A DNA stretch of 64,000 bases from Microcebus murinus (GCF_040939455.1 NC_134109.1:59626001-59690000), one strand, 5' to 3'. Counted from the first letter of the stretch, positions 25,567 to 40,449 are shown. Notes: generated by a model from the letters alone, not told the origin. Numbers and translations: made by a program.

Positions 25567-26459
25567 GGGGTGTGATAGACAGACTAATAGCCTGCCAAAG
25601 ATGTCCACATCTTAATTCCTGGAACCTCTAAATGTATTACCTTACATAGCAAAAGGGACTTTGCAGATGTGATAATTTATGGATTTGCAGATGTGAATAA
25701 TTTAAGAACTTTAAAGTAGGAGACAATCCTGGATTATGCAGATGGGCCTAATGTAATCACTAGGGTCCTTAAAAGACCCAAGAAGGAGGCAGAAGAATCA
25801 CACGAGATGTCATGCTGGAAACAGGAGGGCGTCACAGAGAGATGTACAGAATGCTATCTCAGTCCCTTCTGTGCTGCTATTAAAAAATATCACAGACTGG
25901 GTAATTTATAAATAACAGCAATGTATTTCTTCATAATTCTGAAGGCTGGGAAGCCCAAGATAGAAGGGCCAGCATCTTACGAGGAACTTCTTGCTGCATC
26001 ATCCCATGGTGGGAGGAGGAAAGGTAAAGAGAGGGCAGGAGAGATAAAAGGGGGCCAAACTCATTCTTTTATAAAGAACCCACTCCTGCATTAAAGGCAT
26101 TAATCCACTCTTGAGGGAAGAGCCTAATACCTGCTAAATGTCCCACCTCTTAATACTGTTACAATGGCAATTAAATTTCAACATGGGTTGGAGAAGCGAC
26201 AAACATTCGAACCATAGCATATGCTATTCTGCAGGCTTGGAAACTAAGGAATGCAGGCAGCCTCTAGAAAACTAGGAGAGGTGAGGAAATTAATTCTACC
26301 CCAGAGCCTTTGGGAGAAATATAGTCCTGCCAGCACCTTGATTTTGGCACAGTGAAACCCATTTTGAACTTCTGACTTCCAGAACCATAAGATTATAATT
26401 TGGTATTGTTAAAGTCACTAAATTTGTGATAATTTGTTATAGTGGCAATGGAAAACTAG
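25567..26459 (+). mobile_element. MaLR/ERVL-type solo LTR, split by a second LTR
   Basis: Begins TGTGATAGACAGACTAATAG, contains 'aaaagggactttgcagatgtgat', 'cctggattatgcagatgggcctaatgtaatcac', and ends with 'cagaaccataagattataatttggt...gataatttgttatagtggcaatgg'. Left arm 25567-25852, right arm about 26219-26459, interrupted by an MST-type LTR. Flanks share GAGGGG, an apparent target duplication in the L3 host element. Confidence 0.75.
25853..26218 (-). mobile_element. MST-type MaLR LTR nested in another LTR
   Basis: Read on -, it starts 'tgctatggttcgaatg' and runs through 'gttgaaatttaattgccattgt', 'aggtgggac', 'gggatgatgcagcaagaag' to 'taaattacccagtctgtga'. This is the MST subgroup order. The flanks ATGC match on both sides. 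Confidence 0.75.
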
Positions 26460-26640
26460 TGGAGGGGCTAATGAGTTCCCCTAGGTATGGTCATAGAGAC
26501 TGGTTGATTTTATTCTGGGAAGTTGAGCTTTGTGCAAAAGATTGGACTAGAGTGTTCTATAATGTCTTTTCTGCCTGGACTGAACTCTCTTTTTTCATTT
26601 TTTTAAATCTTTTTCTCTGGAGATCTTAGGTATTTCCCAT
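26460..26640 (+). mobile_element. L3/CR1-like LINE remnant, 3' part
   Basis: 'gaggggctaatgagttcccct...ggtcatagagactggttga...gattggactagag' continues the 3' end of the element seen at 24890-25562. Confidence 0.5.
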
Positions 26641-27139
26641 AATTTCAACTCTAGTTTCTTTATGAATAACACCCTAGATCATATCCCTACTCCTAATCTC
26701 TCTCGAGTTCTAATCTTACATATCTAATTGTCTGACATTTTCATTTGAACATGCTACCAGGGAGAAAACATGCAGGCACTGAGAGTTTAGAATGCAAAGA
26801 GGTAATGTGGTCTTTTTCCTCGAGAGAGGAGAAACAAAGCCAACTTATTTTCTATAAGTAAACTTCCAAAATTGAGCAAAACCAGCCATAAAGAATTCTG
26901 ATGACAAAATCACAAGTGCTTTTATGCAGCAAACTATGTACAGGCTTTTTTCACTCCAAAAAGGATAAAGTTAAAGATTTTTTCCTTAAGTTGTACTTGA
27001 AATTTCCTTAAATACTACGTTCTTAACAGGAAAAAGTAGACTAAATAATATCTGGACATGATATGCATCTTCAGCCATCTCTCTCAAGAGCAGGCTGAGC
27101 CCAGTGAAATGATAAACATGAATTAAGACTAAAAAGGAG
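26641..27139. other. No recognised feature
   Basis: Unassigned A/T-rich sequence. Confidence 0.35.
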
Positions 27140-27320
27140 CAGACACTAGGGGTATGCCCTTACACAGGGAAAAGACCATGTGAGGACACAGCAAGGAGAT
27201 GGCCATTTGCAAGCCAAGGAGAGAGTACTTAGGAGAGGCCAAACCTGCTGAAACCACCTTGATCTCTGACTTCCAAGCTCCAGACCATGAGAAATAAATT
27301 TGGTGTTTAAGGCAAACAAA
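27140..27320 (+). mobile_element. MLT1-type LTR 3' fragment
   Basis: 'aaaagaccatgtgaggacacagcaaggagatggccatttgcaagccaaggagag' and 'caccttgatctctgacttccaagctccagaccatgagaaataaatt' are the MLT1 3' half. Confidence 0.75.
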
Positions 27321-27344
27321 CAAACTCCAGGGAGCCATGTACCA

Positions 27345-27580
27345 TAATGGTTTAGAGTGCAAGCTCTGGAGTCAGGCAGCCTAGATTGGAGTCATAACTC
27401 TAATATTTTTGGATGAGTAAGCTTGGACAAGCTGGCTAACCTTCTTTGCCTCAGTTTCTTCATCTATAAAATGCAGATAAATAAATTACCTACTTTATGG
27501 GGTTGTTGTAAAGATTAGAAGATAATACAAATAAAGTTCTTAGAATGGTGATGGCACATAGCAAGCACTCAAAAAATATC
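27345..27580 (+). mobile_element. Near-complete MIR
   Basis: 'tggtttagagtgcaagctctggagtcaggcagcctagattgg' through 'ctcagtttcttcatctataaaatgcagataa' to 'ggcacatagcaagcactcaaaaaata' on +. Confidence 0.92.
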
Positions 27581-27587
27581 AGATTTA

Positions 27588-28671
<1,084 letters not shown>

Positions 28672-28945
28672 AGGCGAGGTGGCTCATGCCTGTAATCCTA
28701 ACGCATTGGGAGGCTGAGGCAGGAGGATCGCTTGAGGCCAGGAGTCCTGCCTGAGCAACACAGCGAGACTTCATCTACAAAAAATAAAAATATTATCCAG
28801 GTGTAGCGGCCTCCTGTAGTCTTAGCTTCTTGAGAGGCTGAGAGAAGAGGATCACTTGAGCCTGGGTGTTTGAGGTTGTAGTGACCTGTGATGACACCAT
28901 TGCACTCTAGTCCTGGTAACAGAGTGAGACTCAGTCTCAAAAAAC
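28672..28945 (+). mobile_element. Diverged Alu
   Basis: Left arm starts at 'aggcgaggtggctcatgcc' (first bases missing), right arm recognisable, A-tail six bases. Confidence 0.85.
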
Positions 28946-29250
28946 TGGAATTGAAATTGAGTGATGGAGGCACTTTATATATAAGTATCTGTGTTTCTCT
29001 AAATTTTATTGAATATGTTTAACTTATGCCATTAGTAATTAGATAGGTCATACTTTAGGACTTATTCTGTTAAATAAATGGATACAATTTTTAAAAATTG
29101 ACTAGGTTATGGACAAATTTATATGCTCTTACCCAAATCGAGGATAAACTAGACTGTGAGCCTACACAACCATAAACCAGGCACCACCACTCACTTGGTG
29201 CCAGTACCTGAATTATAAATACAATGGCTCACAGAAAATAATATTTTCAG

Positions 29251-29535
29251 GGCCAGGTGCCATGGCTCACACCTGTAATCCTAACACTTAAAGAGACCAA
29301 GGCGGGAGGATTGCTTGAGCTCAAGAGTTCGAGACCATTCTGAGCAAGAGTGAGACCCTGTCTCTGCTAAAAAGAGAAAAAATTATTGGGCACTGTGGCA
29401 GGTGCCTGTAGTCTTAGCTACTCAGGAGGCTGAGGCCGGAGGATCACTTGAGCCCAGGAGTTTGAGGTTGCTGTGAGCTAGGCTGATGTCAGAGCACTCT
29501 AGCCCATGCAGCAGAAACTCTGACTCAAAAAAAAT
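29251..29535 (+). mobile_element. Alu without linker
   Basis: 'ggccaggtgccatggctcacacctgtaatcctaacactt' dimer, short A-tail. Confidence 0.9.
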
Positions 29536-29794
29536 ATTTTTTTTTTCATTAGGCTGGCCTCACCAAAATTAAATCTGTGAAACAAACAGCCATTTTAAAG
29601 TAGTGCCCCCATTTTAAAGTGATGTCCAGTGACACCACTTTAACGTTGTAGAGAAAAGAAAAAGTGTCAATGTTGATTTTAAAGATAAAAAATAGAAACA
29701 AGTGGTTATAGGAATAAATGACCATAGAACAGATGACCTGTTGTACAGGGTGTATACAAAACATAAATTTGTTGGAAAATTGACATTTATATAG

Positions 29795-30020
29795 CACTTC
29801 ACAATATACTTTTCATATACACTACCTCATTTGTTCCCTGTAACAATATTATTATATTGATACTATAATCCCTATTTTAAAGATGAGTAAATTAAGAATG
29901 GGAAAGATTAGGTAAATTGCCTATGTTCACCCATTTAAAAAAAGACAGAACCAGGACATGATTACACTCTCTGATGCCAAGTCCTGGACTTTCCCCATAA
30001 TACCATGCTACCTCTCTAGG
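29795..30020 (-). mobile_element. MIR, antisense
   Basis: 'cctattttaaagatgagtaaattaagaatgggaaagattaggtaaattgcc' is the reverse of the MIR core; continues to 'accatgctacctctc'. Confidence 0.75.
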
Positions 30021-30239
30021 ACACGGGCTACATTTAAATGTGTAGAAGAACTTGACTATCTAGGTAGGCTTGTAGAATCTTCATCCTCAGGAATCTTCAA
30101 GAAGAGTATATGTCTTAAATAATTTTAACCAGTCTGAAAGCTGACTTTTAGGCATAATAATCTTTTGAGGTTCTTTTCAGCTTTCTCATTTTCAGTTACT
30201 ATCAGACTCCTTCTCGGTAAAGTTTATGACTTATTATCT

Positions 30240-30980
30240 CTGCCCCGCCTGTACGTATTGACTGAGGTGGCCTGAGCGTCTGCCTGAAACTTTACCACTC
30301 ACCCACAAGTCAGTGTTGCGTAAATGACCGGGAAGGTAGGTGGTTGTCTCACTAGGTCATAACCGGCTGACCAGGCCACGACTCATAACCTCTCCAGAGG
30401 CTGGGTTTGTAAATATTCCTGGTCCCTCCTGTTTCCCTAGCTCAAACCCAGCCTGTGTCCTCCGCGTGAGGCGCGGGCGGCTGAGCAGAGGCGCCCTCCT
30501 CCCGCCCCAGCCTCCCCGCCCGTCCCACGTTGTGCCCCCTCAGAATCTATGTGGTGGGAATGGCAGCCTTAGATCTGTGTCTTTACAAAAGTATTTTGTT
30601 TCGTTTTGTTTTGTGGGCGAGAGCCACTCACAGTGTTTTCCTCAGAGACGATGTCCCGAAATAGGCAGGGTGATGTGAAGCGATCTGAAGTTCTCCGCAG
30701 GCGCACGGCCACCTCCAGGGCAGGGCCCGGGCCTGAGGGCTCGCCGGGGTGTTCTGGGTGGAGCGCCGGCGTCTGCGGAGGAGAGGCAGCCGGGACCACG
30801 GCGAGGATGGCGAGGTCCGAGAGTCCCTGGACTCCAGAGCAGCGCGGGGCTCTGCGGCGGGCGGGCAGGACCGCGAGTAGGAGCGGCGGCCGCCGGAGAG
30901 GGAGCGAGGACCGTGGCCAGGGGGACAGCGACGCCAGGGGCGCGCGGAGTCAGCGTCCTGGAGTTAATACTGGGCAGAAA
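30240..30980. promoter_or_regulatory. CpG-rich island, probable promoter
   Basis: CpG dinucleotides become frequent here and almost only here outside young Alus: 'gtcctccgcgtgaggcgcgggcgg', 'cgccggggtgttctgg', 'gcggcggccgcc', 'ggcgcgcggagtcagcg'. Such unmethylated-type islands normally mark RNA polymerase II promoters, often of housekeeping genes. No TATA box is clear. Possible first-exon donors are present in both directions: GGGAAG|GTAGGTGG on + (exon end 30335) and AACACT|GTGAGTGG on - (exon end 30632). Open frames of 112 and 143 aa on + and 76 aa on - are Arg/Gly/Pro-rich, as expected of any CpG island, so I do not call a protein. The island is not in a repeat. I could not link it to exons further along either strand. 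Confidence 0.7.
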
Positions 30981-31177
30981 ACAAAAATGATCTGCCCTGG
31001 ACTACCAAGAAATGTCTTTATTCCACAGAAGCATTAGAAGATCCTTTTAGATTTAATTTCCAATCATAAAATCCTTAGAGGTTTCACTCAGGGCAGGGGT
31101 CTTGACACCAGTTATTTTCCAAACCCACTACTTAAGTACAGCACTCATCTCTAAAGCTGGCTATTTTTCCTAACCTT

Positions 31178-31179
<2 letters not shown>

Positions 31180-31233
<54 letters not shown>
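31180..31233. repeat. (CA)n microsatellite
   Basis: About 27 uninterrupted CA units just downstream of the CpG island. Confidence 0.97.
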
Positions 31234-31237
<4 letters not shown>

Positions 31238-31479
31238 CCTCTTGTCTAGTTCTCTTTTCCACAGGCCTCTAAGACGCTATGGTGTGATGTATACTTAGCC
31301 TATACAGTACAATCAACCGAAAAATTGCCTTGTCGAATTAAAACTACATTCTTAATGTCCACAATGTAGTCATTACCAATATAATGTACATAATAGTTTT
31401 AAAAGAAAATATAGGGTGTAGCTATTACAATCTTAAATTTAGAAATGAGAAAAATAAATATAACCAAAAAGCATAGGAA

Positions 31480-32770
31480 TATTAACATATGAAAAAATGA
31501 AGTCGGGCCTTTAACTTACACCATATATAAAAATTAACTCAAATGGATCAAAACCCTAGATGGAAGAGCTAAAACTATAAAATGCTTAGTTAGAAGAAAA
31601 TATAGGGGGAAATCTTTATGATACTGAATATGGTGAGGATGTCTTAGATATGATACCCAAAAGCACAGGCAACAAAAGAAAAATATAAATAAAATAGGAC
31701 TTCATCAAAATTAAAACATTTTGTGCATCAAGGAAAACTATCAAGAGAATGAAAAGACAGCCAAAAGAATGTAAGAAAATATTTGTGAATCATATATCTG
31801 ATAAAGGATTAATATTTAGAATATATAAAGAATTCTACAACTCAACAACAAAAAACCCTGAACAATGAATTTCAAAAAGTGGCTAAGATCTTCAATAGAT
31901 ATTTCTTAGAGAAAATACACACATGGCTAATAAGCACATGAAAAGATGCTCACCATCACTAGTCATTAGGGAAATGCAAATCAAAACTACAGTGAGATAC
32001 CACTTCACACCCATTAAGATGGCTACTATAAAAACAACAACAACACCAACAACCACCACCCCAAAACAGGAAGTGTTGGCAAGGATGTGAAGAAATAGGA
32101 AATGCTTGGGCATGGCTGATTGGAATGTAAAATGGTGCAGCTGCTGTGGAAAACAGGACGGTGGTTCCTCAAAATATTAAACATAAAATTACTACATGAT
32201 CCAGCAGTTCCCCTTCTGGGTATGTACACAAAAAATTGAAAACAGGAACTCAGATACTTGTATACCAATGTTCTTTGCAGCATTATGCGCAATAGCCAAA
32301 AGGTGGAAATAACTCAAATATCCACTGACAGATGAATGGATAAACAAAATATGGCATATATGCATACCATGGAATATTATTCAACCTTAAAAAGGAATGA
32401 AATTTTGATATATACTACAACATGGATGAGAACATGGAAACCTTGGAAACATTGTGATAAGTGAAATATGCCAGATATAAATGTACAAGTATTGTATGAT
32501 TCCACTTATATGAACTATCTAAAATAGGAAAATTCACAGAGATAGAAAGTAGAATAGAGGTTACCAAGGGCTATGGAAAGAGGGGAAAGAGGAGATAATG
32601 TTCAATGGTTACAGAGTTTCTATTTGGGATGATGAAAACATTCTGGAAATGAATAGTGGTGATGGTGGCACAGCATCGTGAATGTACTTAATGCCACTGA
32701 ATTGTACACTTAAAATGGTCAGAATGGTAAATTTTAATGTTATGTATACTTTACCACAATTTAAAAAATA
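31480..32770 (+). mobile_element. Old L1 3' portion, sense
   Basis: 'ctcaaatggatcaaaaccctagatgg', 'caaatcaaaactacagtgagataccacttcacaccc', 'gatccagcagttccccttctgggtatgtac', 'ccatggaatattattcaacc', 'atggttacagagtttctatttggg'. Stops and frameshifts throughout (no open frame above 90 aa on +). Confidence 0.85.
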
Positions 32771-32792
32771 ATTTTAAAAACATAGGAAATAA

Positions 32793-33132
32793 GGCCGGGC
32801 GAGGTGGCTCACGCCTGTAATCCTAGCACTCTGGGAGGCCGAGGCGGACGGATTGCTCGAAGTCAAGAGTTTGAAACCAGCCTGAGCAAGAGCGAGACCC
32901 CGTCTCTACTATAAATAGAAATAAATTAATTGGCCGACTAATATATATAGAAAAAAATTAGCCGAGCATGGTGGTGCATGCCTGTAGTCCCAGCTACTCG
33001 GGAGGCTGAGGCAGCAGGATTGCTCGAGCCCTGGAGTTTGAGGTTGCTGTGAGCTAGGCTGACGCCACAGCACTCACTCTAGCCTGGGCAACAAAGTGAG
33101 ACTCTGTCTCAAAAAACAAAACAAAACAAAAC
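32793..33132 (+). mobile_element. Strepsirrhine Alu
   Basis: Full dimer 'ggccgggcgaggtggctcacgcctgtaatcctagcactctggg' with linker GGCCGACTAATATATATAG; duplication 'aacataggaaat' at 32779 and 33133. Confidence 0.95.
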
Positions 33133-33145
33133 AACATAGGAAATA

Positions 33146-34105
33146 TTATCGAAAGCTTCTGTGATCTCCGGTTTCTGCTCCAGAGTGAACAGGTAAGCCA
33201 CTACAGCATGGGAACACCAGATACAAATGTGAATTTAGTTAAGGAATTTCCTGGTTGCGTGTGTAGACAATGGATGTTTTGTCTACATTAGATATTATTC
33301 TTCTTCTGACTGATTTACCAAAAATATCAGGCCTATTTTGCTTCCTTTCTTCCATATCCTGTGCCCTGGTTATTACAGGTAGATGTGGAAAAGAAATTGC
33401 CAGTGATGCTGCAAATAATTTCCTTCACCTTCTTACCGAAAAGATTGGTTGAAGGAAGAAGGAAGGTGACTGACAGAGTCCATGCTGGTTATGCCTCTCA
33501 ACCATATGACTACTGAGCCACTTAATTCCTCCCCAGGGTCAGAAATGCCCCAGCGCCAGATTGTTTATGGATACCCTAACCACATTTTCACACTTCTTGA
33601 GGTTTAGCTTTAAATGTGTTAATAATTAGCAAACCCATTATTTGTTCCTGGTGAGTATTGGCAAATACTGAGGATTATTGTAGAATGTTGACCTTGAACA
33701 GCAATTCTACACAAAACTATTAACACCTTGGCAAAAGGAAATTTGTTTTGTAAAGCACTAAATAAGGTGGTAAAGATATATTAAAACTAGTTCCCCTTCT
33801 GTGATTAAACTATATCATCACTGTCATTATTTTAAAAAGTTGGGAAGTATTAGTTTGTAATACTTTAATATCATTATAAATAATCATTTATAAATCATAG
33901 TCATTTTTCCTTTGTTAAATGTTCAATTTATATTTTTTGAAAAGAGGTTTATTGAGACCCTTTTTCTAGCAAACAACAAAAAAACATGTTTAGTAGTTTT
34001 ACTAGGAGACCTTTATCAAAATTCTCACTAGCCTTACAATGAATAGAAAATACATGATAGGAAGTGTCAAAAGATATTTGAAGTTTAAAAACAACTCACC
34101 TATCA
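33146..34105. other. No supported gene
   Basis: 'gagtgaacag|gtaagcc' at 33193 and 'tggttattacag|gtagatg' at 33378 look like isolated splice signals, with open frames after the second, but no coherent exon series. Otherwise unassigned. Confidence 0.3.
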
Positions 34106-34109
34106 ACAA

Positions 34110-34275
34110 ATAATAATATGATCTTGAGGAAGTCACTAATCACTGTTTAACCATTGCTCCTTCATCTACAACCAGGAGGTAATAATGCATCTCCAAGATG
34201 CATTAGCTAAGATGGAAGTTTACATACAATAAAATAATAGATGTGTAAGCACTTTGGAAAGTATAGCATGCTATA
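34110..34275 (+). mobile_element. Diverged MIR
   Basis: 'tgatcttgaggaagtcactaatcactgtttaaccattgctccttcatctac' to 'taagcactttggaaagta' follows MIR order on +. Confidence 0.55.
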
Positions 34276-34341
34276 CTTGTAATTATTGTTGTAAAGGTAG
34301 TTTAAACAAATATCATGGTGGGGAGAGGGAGAAAGAAATTG

Positions 34342-34388
34342 TATATATATATAATATATATATTATATATAATATATAATATATATAT
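34342..34388. repeat. AT-rich palindromic repeat
   Basis: (TA)n with interspersed 'aatat' blocks: tatatatataatatatatat, self-complementary. Could extrude a cruciform. Confidence 0.9.
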
Positions 34389-35685
34389 GCTTAACATAAG
34401 ATGGAGGCATGAGAAATCAAGGAATTTTAATTATTCTTATTTTATCCTATTAGAATAATAAAATAATTATTTATTCTTTTAACATTTAAAAGAATATTTT
34501 CCTGTGGCTTAGTCCTATTCGGACATTAGTGGAAAGTAGTTTAGTAGTTGACACATGTAGTCCAACCCACAGTTTCACTAAACTAATGAGAAAGTATTAT
34601 ATCAGTTCATCTTCAAAATCCTGGGTTGTTTCAGAGATGTAGAGTAGGATTAGGATAGATCTAAGGGGCCCAACTCAAGGGAGTGAGACTGGGGGTTCCT
34701 TATGACCAAAAGAGCAGAGACATTATAGAGTCTTCTAGGAGTTTTGACAAGTTTCAAAAAGTATGTGCTACCAAGGAATTCTAGTTAGCATAAGCATAAG
34801 GAATAACAGGACTAAACTGGGTTCTTTGGGATCACCAGAATATCCTGTGCTGGGGATTTTCTGGAATTTAAGAACAACTCCAATGATACATTAAAGTGGA
34901 AATTGATAAATTAGATGCCCCAAACTTCCCAAATCATCAGGGACAACAGATTAAGTTACTGATTTTCCCTATAGTATAAGTTTGTGGTTTTGTACTGTGG
35001 TATTATATTAGTATGAGGTTCAAATATGAACTTTCTTTTTTCTTCTGTCTTAAGCATTTTATAGTTATTTACTGTTAAACATATACATTTGAAGAAATTA
35101 AAGGTTAGATAGATTAAATAATTTAAACAGTTACACAGACCTCAGATTTGAACACAAGCAGCCTGGCTTCAATGTCCATACCCTTAACCATTGTATTATA
35201 CTATGTTGTTTATGCTACTGTGATCATTTTGCTTTTAAATTAACTCTCACATGGCCCTAAGACTGCAAGAAAATTATGTGCTTTTTCTAGATAGGTTGGT
35301 TAGATTCAGGGCCTGCATATATGCACATCCATATGCACACACAATTAGTGGACAAATAATTTTGTATGTTTTCAGGAAAAATATATATGAAAGCTGCAAA
35401 AGTATTACAGATTACAAATTTTTATTTTTATAAAACACCAAAAGAAGAATGAATAAAAATGTGTAGCTTAGATAGATTAAAAAGTAGAAGATAGAAGCAT
35501 TATGGCCATTTCTGGACATTTTGAGAAATGTATAAATGTTTATAAAAGTGTGTTTTCATTAATAACTTCAGTAGCCATACAGATAATTCATCCAAACTCT
35601 GGCCATATCTTGTGCATTGTTATCACTTAGAAATGCTTCACTTCTAAAATAAAAGGTTTAGATGTTCTAATATGACCATAGTCTC
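34389..35685. other. No recognised gene
   Basis: A/T-rich unassigned sequence; a MIR-like reverse block near 35060-35200 ('ttaaaggttagatagattaaataatttaaacagttacacagacctcagatttgaacacaag'). Confidence 0.35.
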
Positions 35686-35689
35686 CAGT

Positions 35690-36996
<1,307 letters not shown>

Positions 36997-37062
36997 AACT
37001 TTTTAAAAATTGAGATATAATTCACATATCATAAAACTCACCTTTTAAAGTATATAATTCAG

Positions 37063-37403
37063 GGCCGGGCGCTGTGGCTCACGTCTGTAATCCTAGCTCT
37101 TGGGAGGCCGAGGCGGGCGGATTGCTCAAGGTCAGGAGTTCAAAACCAGCCTGAGCGAGACCCCGTCTCTACTATAAATAGAAAGAAATTAATTGGCCAA
37201 CTGATATATATATAAAAAATTAGCCGGGCATGGTGGCGCATGCCTGTAGTCCCAGCTACCCGGGAGGCTGAGGCAGAAGGATCACTCGAGCCCAGGAGTT
37301 TGAGGTTGCTGTGAGCTAGGCTGACGCCACGGCACTCACTCTAGCCCGGGCAACAAAGTGAGACTCTGTCTCAAAAAAAAAAAAATAAATAAATAAATAA
37401 ATA
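37063..37403 (+). mobile_element. Young strepsirrhine Alu
   Basis: GGCCGGGCGCTGTGG and CCTAGCTCTTGGGAGG diagnostic bases; tail (AAAT)n; 16-base target duplication 'aaagtatataattcag' at 37047 and 37404. Confidence 0.96.
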
Positions 37404-37680
37404 AAGTATATAATTCAGATTTTTTTAGTATATTCATAAATTTATGCAACTATCACCACTAATTCCAGAAAATTCTCATCATTCCTGTACCCATTAGCAA
37501 TCACTCCCAATTCTCCCTCCCTACAGTTCCTTCCAAATTGACTTTACACCTCTATGGATTTTCCTATTCTGGACATTTAATGTGAATGGAATCATACAGT
37601 ATTTGGCCTTTGTTACTGGCTTCTTTTAGTAGTGTTTTCGAAGTTCATCCATATTGTAGCATGTATCAGCACTTCATTCC

Positions 37681-37980
37681 TTTTTTTTTTTTCTTGTAGA
37701 GACTGGAGTCTCACTATGTTGCTCAGGCTGGTCTTGAACTCCTGGGCTCAACCAATCCTCCTGCCTCAACCTCCTGAGTAGCGAGGACTACAGGCACTTG
37801 CCACCTTGCCTGCCTTATTTTTTGTTTCTATTTTTAGTTGCTTGGGTAATTTTTTCTATTTTTAGTAGAGATAGGGTCTCACTGTTGCTCAGGCTGGTCT
37901 GGAACTCCTGAGCTGAAGCAATCCTCCCACCTCGGCCTCCCAGAGTGCTAGCATTACAGCTGTGAGCCACTGTGCCCAGG
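37681..37980 (-). mobile_element. Older Alu, antisense
   Basis: 'gagactggagtctcactatgttgctcaggctgg' ... 'gtgagccactgtgcccagg', with a duplicated 'gtttctatttttagttgc' type middle. Inserted in the L1. Confidence 0.88.
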
Positions 37981-38235
37981 CTAGGAATCATATTTTAGAA
38001 ACCATTGCCTAATCCAAGGTCATGAGGATTTATACCTACTTTTTATTCTAAGACTCTTACAGTAGGTCTTGATCCATTTTGAGTAAATTTTTACATACAG
38101 TGTGAGATAGAAGTCCAAATTTATTATTTTGCATGTGGATACCCAGTTGTCCCAGCACCATTTGTTGAAAAGATTATTCTTTCCCCCATGCAATAGTCTT
38201 GGCACCCTGGTTGCAGATCAATTGACCATAGGTTT

Positions 38236-38365
38236 ATGGGTCCAATGGGCCCTTTCCCTACTTGCCTTACTTGACCTCTCATCAGCATTTAATTCTATTG
38301 CTCACTCCTTTGAAATACTCATTTTCTGTGACTCTGTTCAATTACCTGGCATCATAAGAATTTGC
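38236..38365 (+). mobile_element. L2 LINE, continuation with RT motif A remnant
   Basis: Translates in one frame to LLDLSSAFNSIAH, a decayed version of the reverse transcriptase motif A of L2-type LINEs (LDLS.AFDT.DH), so this is the same L2 that was cut at 36996. Confidence 0.65.
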
Positions 38366-38569
38366 CTGCTGTAGAGATAATACAAAGCATATCCATAGAC
38401 AAGTAGTTGGTGTCAGTATGCCTTAATGGAATAAGCACTGGCATAGGAATTATCACAGGTGTTCATATGTTATTTTCTGTGAACAGTTTGGTCATATGCT
38501 TTTTTGGAGGGAAGGGTTTAGGAGTCTTTTTTATTCTTCTGTAGAAACTCAATATTGTAAAAAGTAATT

Positions 38570-39180
38570 CTTTTCTTCACTGAATTTTTTAGTTAAAAAA
38601 TTAATTTTGTTTAAGCTATGAGTGAGACATGTTTTTCCCCAGTTTATTCTTTATTTTGTGACTTTTCTTTTGGCTTTTGGCTTTGTGCTGTGTTTAGAAA
38701 GGATTTCCTTTTTAGACATACCAGAATAGCAACAACAACAAAAAACCCTTCTATGTTTTTTTCTAATATTTTCACATTGTTTTACATGTAAATCCTTGAT
38801 TCATGTGGAATTTATCCTAGGGTAAGCTGTGAAATATGGATCTCACTTTTTATTTCTGGATATTTATTTTTTCTTTTGTTTCAATTAAGTTAATTGAATA
38901 ATCACCTGCTATTTAAATAGCCACTTTTATCATATTCTAAATTCACTTGTTTTAAAATGTATTTCCCTACTTACTATTCAATTTAGAATCTACTTATAAG
39001 CCAATCCCACACTGTGAAATTATTATTGCTTTATAACATATTTTAATATCTTCTTGTTTCAGAATTAGCTTATATGATAGACTTTAAATGTCCCTATTAA
39101 GGAATAAATTTCATCTTATTTATTTCAGCCTGTGAAAAGATTTTTTATCTTAACTCTAAGATAAAACTACTATGTCTATT
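38570..39180 (-). mobile_element. Old L1 fragment, antisense
   Basis: 'tttacatgtaaatccttgattcatgtggaatttatcctagg' and 'attattattgctttataacatattttaatatctt' are complementary L1 3' wording. Weak boundaries. Confidence 0.6.
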
Positions 39181-39285
39181 TTTGTATAATTACATATTAA
39201 TAACCATATCTATAAATCTTAATCTAATATAAAGATTTGAACAAAAAAGGGCCAGAAAAAGAGTCTTGTAGTATTCCCCCAGAGC

Positions 39286-39450
39286 CTTATTACTCTAAGT
39301 GTGGTCTCTGGACCACTCCCCCAATATTACTTGGTTATTATAAATTTTGAACTTCAGGTTCCAACTCAAATTTACTAATTCAAAACGTGCATTTTAACAA
39401 GATATCTCCCAAGTGATTTGTATGCACATTAAAGTTTGAAAGAAGTATAA
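39286..39450 (+). mobile_element. MER5-type hAT-Charlie MITE
   Basis: 'taagtgtggtctctggaccactcccc' ... 'cattttaacaagatatctcccaagtgatttgtatgcacattaaagtttgaaa' follows the non-autonomous hAT (MER5-like) consensus order. Confidence 0.7.
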
Positions 39451-39477
39451 AATACAGACTTCTGTCTACGATAATAA

Positions 39478-39645
39478 TCCACAACTGTCACTGCACATTA
39501 AATTCACCTGAGGCATTTTAAAAAAATACTGAGGACTGGGTTGCACCCCCAGAGATTGACTTAATTGGCCTGGGGTTGGAACCCTGGGCATTGGTATTTT
39601 TAAAAACCCTTAATTGCAGCCAGGGTTGAGAAATAGAACTCTAGA
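39478..39645 (+). mobile_element. Second MER5-type hAT-Charlie MITE
   Basis: 'tgtcactgcacattaaattcacctgaggcattttaaaaaaatactga...ccagagattgacttaattggcctggggttgg...gcagccagggttgagaa'. Adjacent to, but a different subfamily from, the preceding one. Confidence 0.8.
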
Positions 39646-39649
39646 ATTA

Positions 39650-40440
39650 CAGCTTGCCATTGTTAGGGTACCAGTGACTTAAAAACCAGAAATGGTGCCT
39701 TTATTATCTAATGGGGTGTCATTAGAAAACAACAGTGATCTGAAAGCATTATCCATCCAACTTGCATCTCCAGAGCTTTTTAGCTGTTGTACCTGTTTGG
39801 CTTGGTTTTTTGTCTCACCGTATCTTTGGTTTTCTTGATAAACAACTCTTGCTTCCTGATAACTTAACCACCTCTTCATCATTGTTATTCTGACACTCAA
39901 AAAACTTGCCTACTCACTTTAATAAGGCACCACAAATTTGTACCTGTGTTTCTGTCCTTCTATTTTACATGTTATTCATGAACCTGATATAATTTGATCC
40001 TTCCCTATTAGTTCCAGCTTTGGTGGTATGAGAGATAGATTTTAGTTCTTTTGTACTATTAAAATTCCATACTCATAAATACTTCCTATCACAGCAGTTA
40101 GGAAGTGTCCTTATCTCACTGTCCAGCTATGGTGATTAGTGATGGCAGGCTATGGAATTCCCAACCCAGTAAACTTAGCAAAGGATATCTTTGATAGTTT
40201 GATCATTTCATCAAAATGAAAAGAGATTCATTTTGAATGACCTGCAAGAACCATTTTGACTTCTAATGATCACTATGTATTTCCATAAATGCCCATAAGC
40301 CAGTGTTTAATAAACAGCTGTATAGAATGTTGCAGGCTATCAGAATCAGGTTTTCTACCATGTAATTATTGGAATATTATTATATTATTGAAAATTTGGA
40401 AAAGTTGTCAGTCTACAGTTTTCCAGAAACCTGCTCGTCT
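39650..40440. other. No recognised feature
   Basis: Unassigned. The 73-aa reverse open frame at 39679 has no support. Confidence 0.35.
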
Positions 40441-40449
40441 CTACCTCCT

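Larger units (their letters stand above)
37000..38235 (-). mobile_element. Old L1 3' portion, antisense, inserted in L2
   Basis: 'attgagatataattcacatatcataaaactcacctttt' at the left, 'tgaatggaatcatacagtat' in the middle and 'gatacccagttgtcccagcaccatttgttgaaaag' at the right are complementary to an L1 3' region. Interrupted by Alus at 37063 and 37681. Confidence 0.8.
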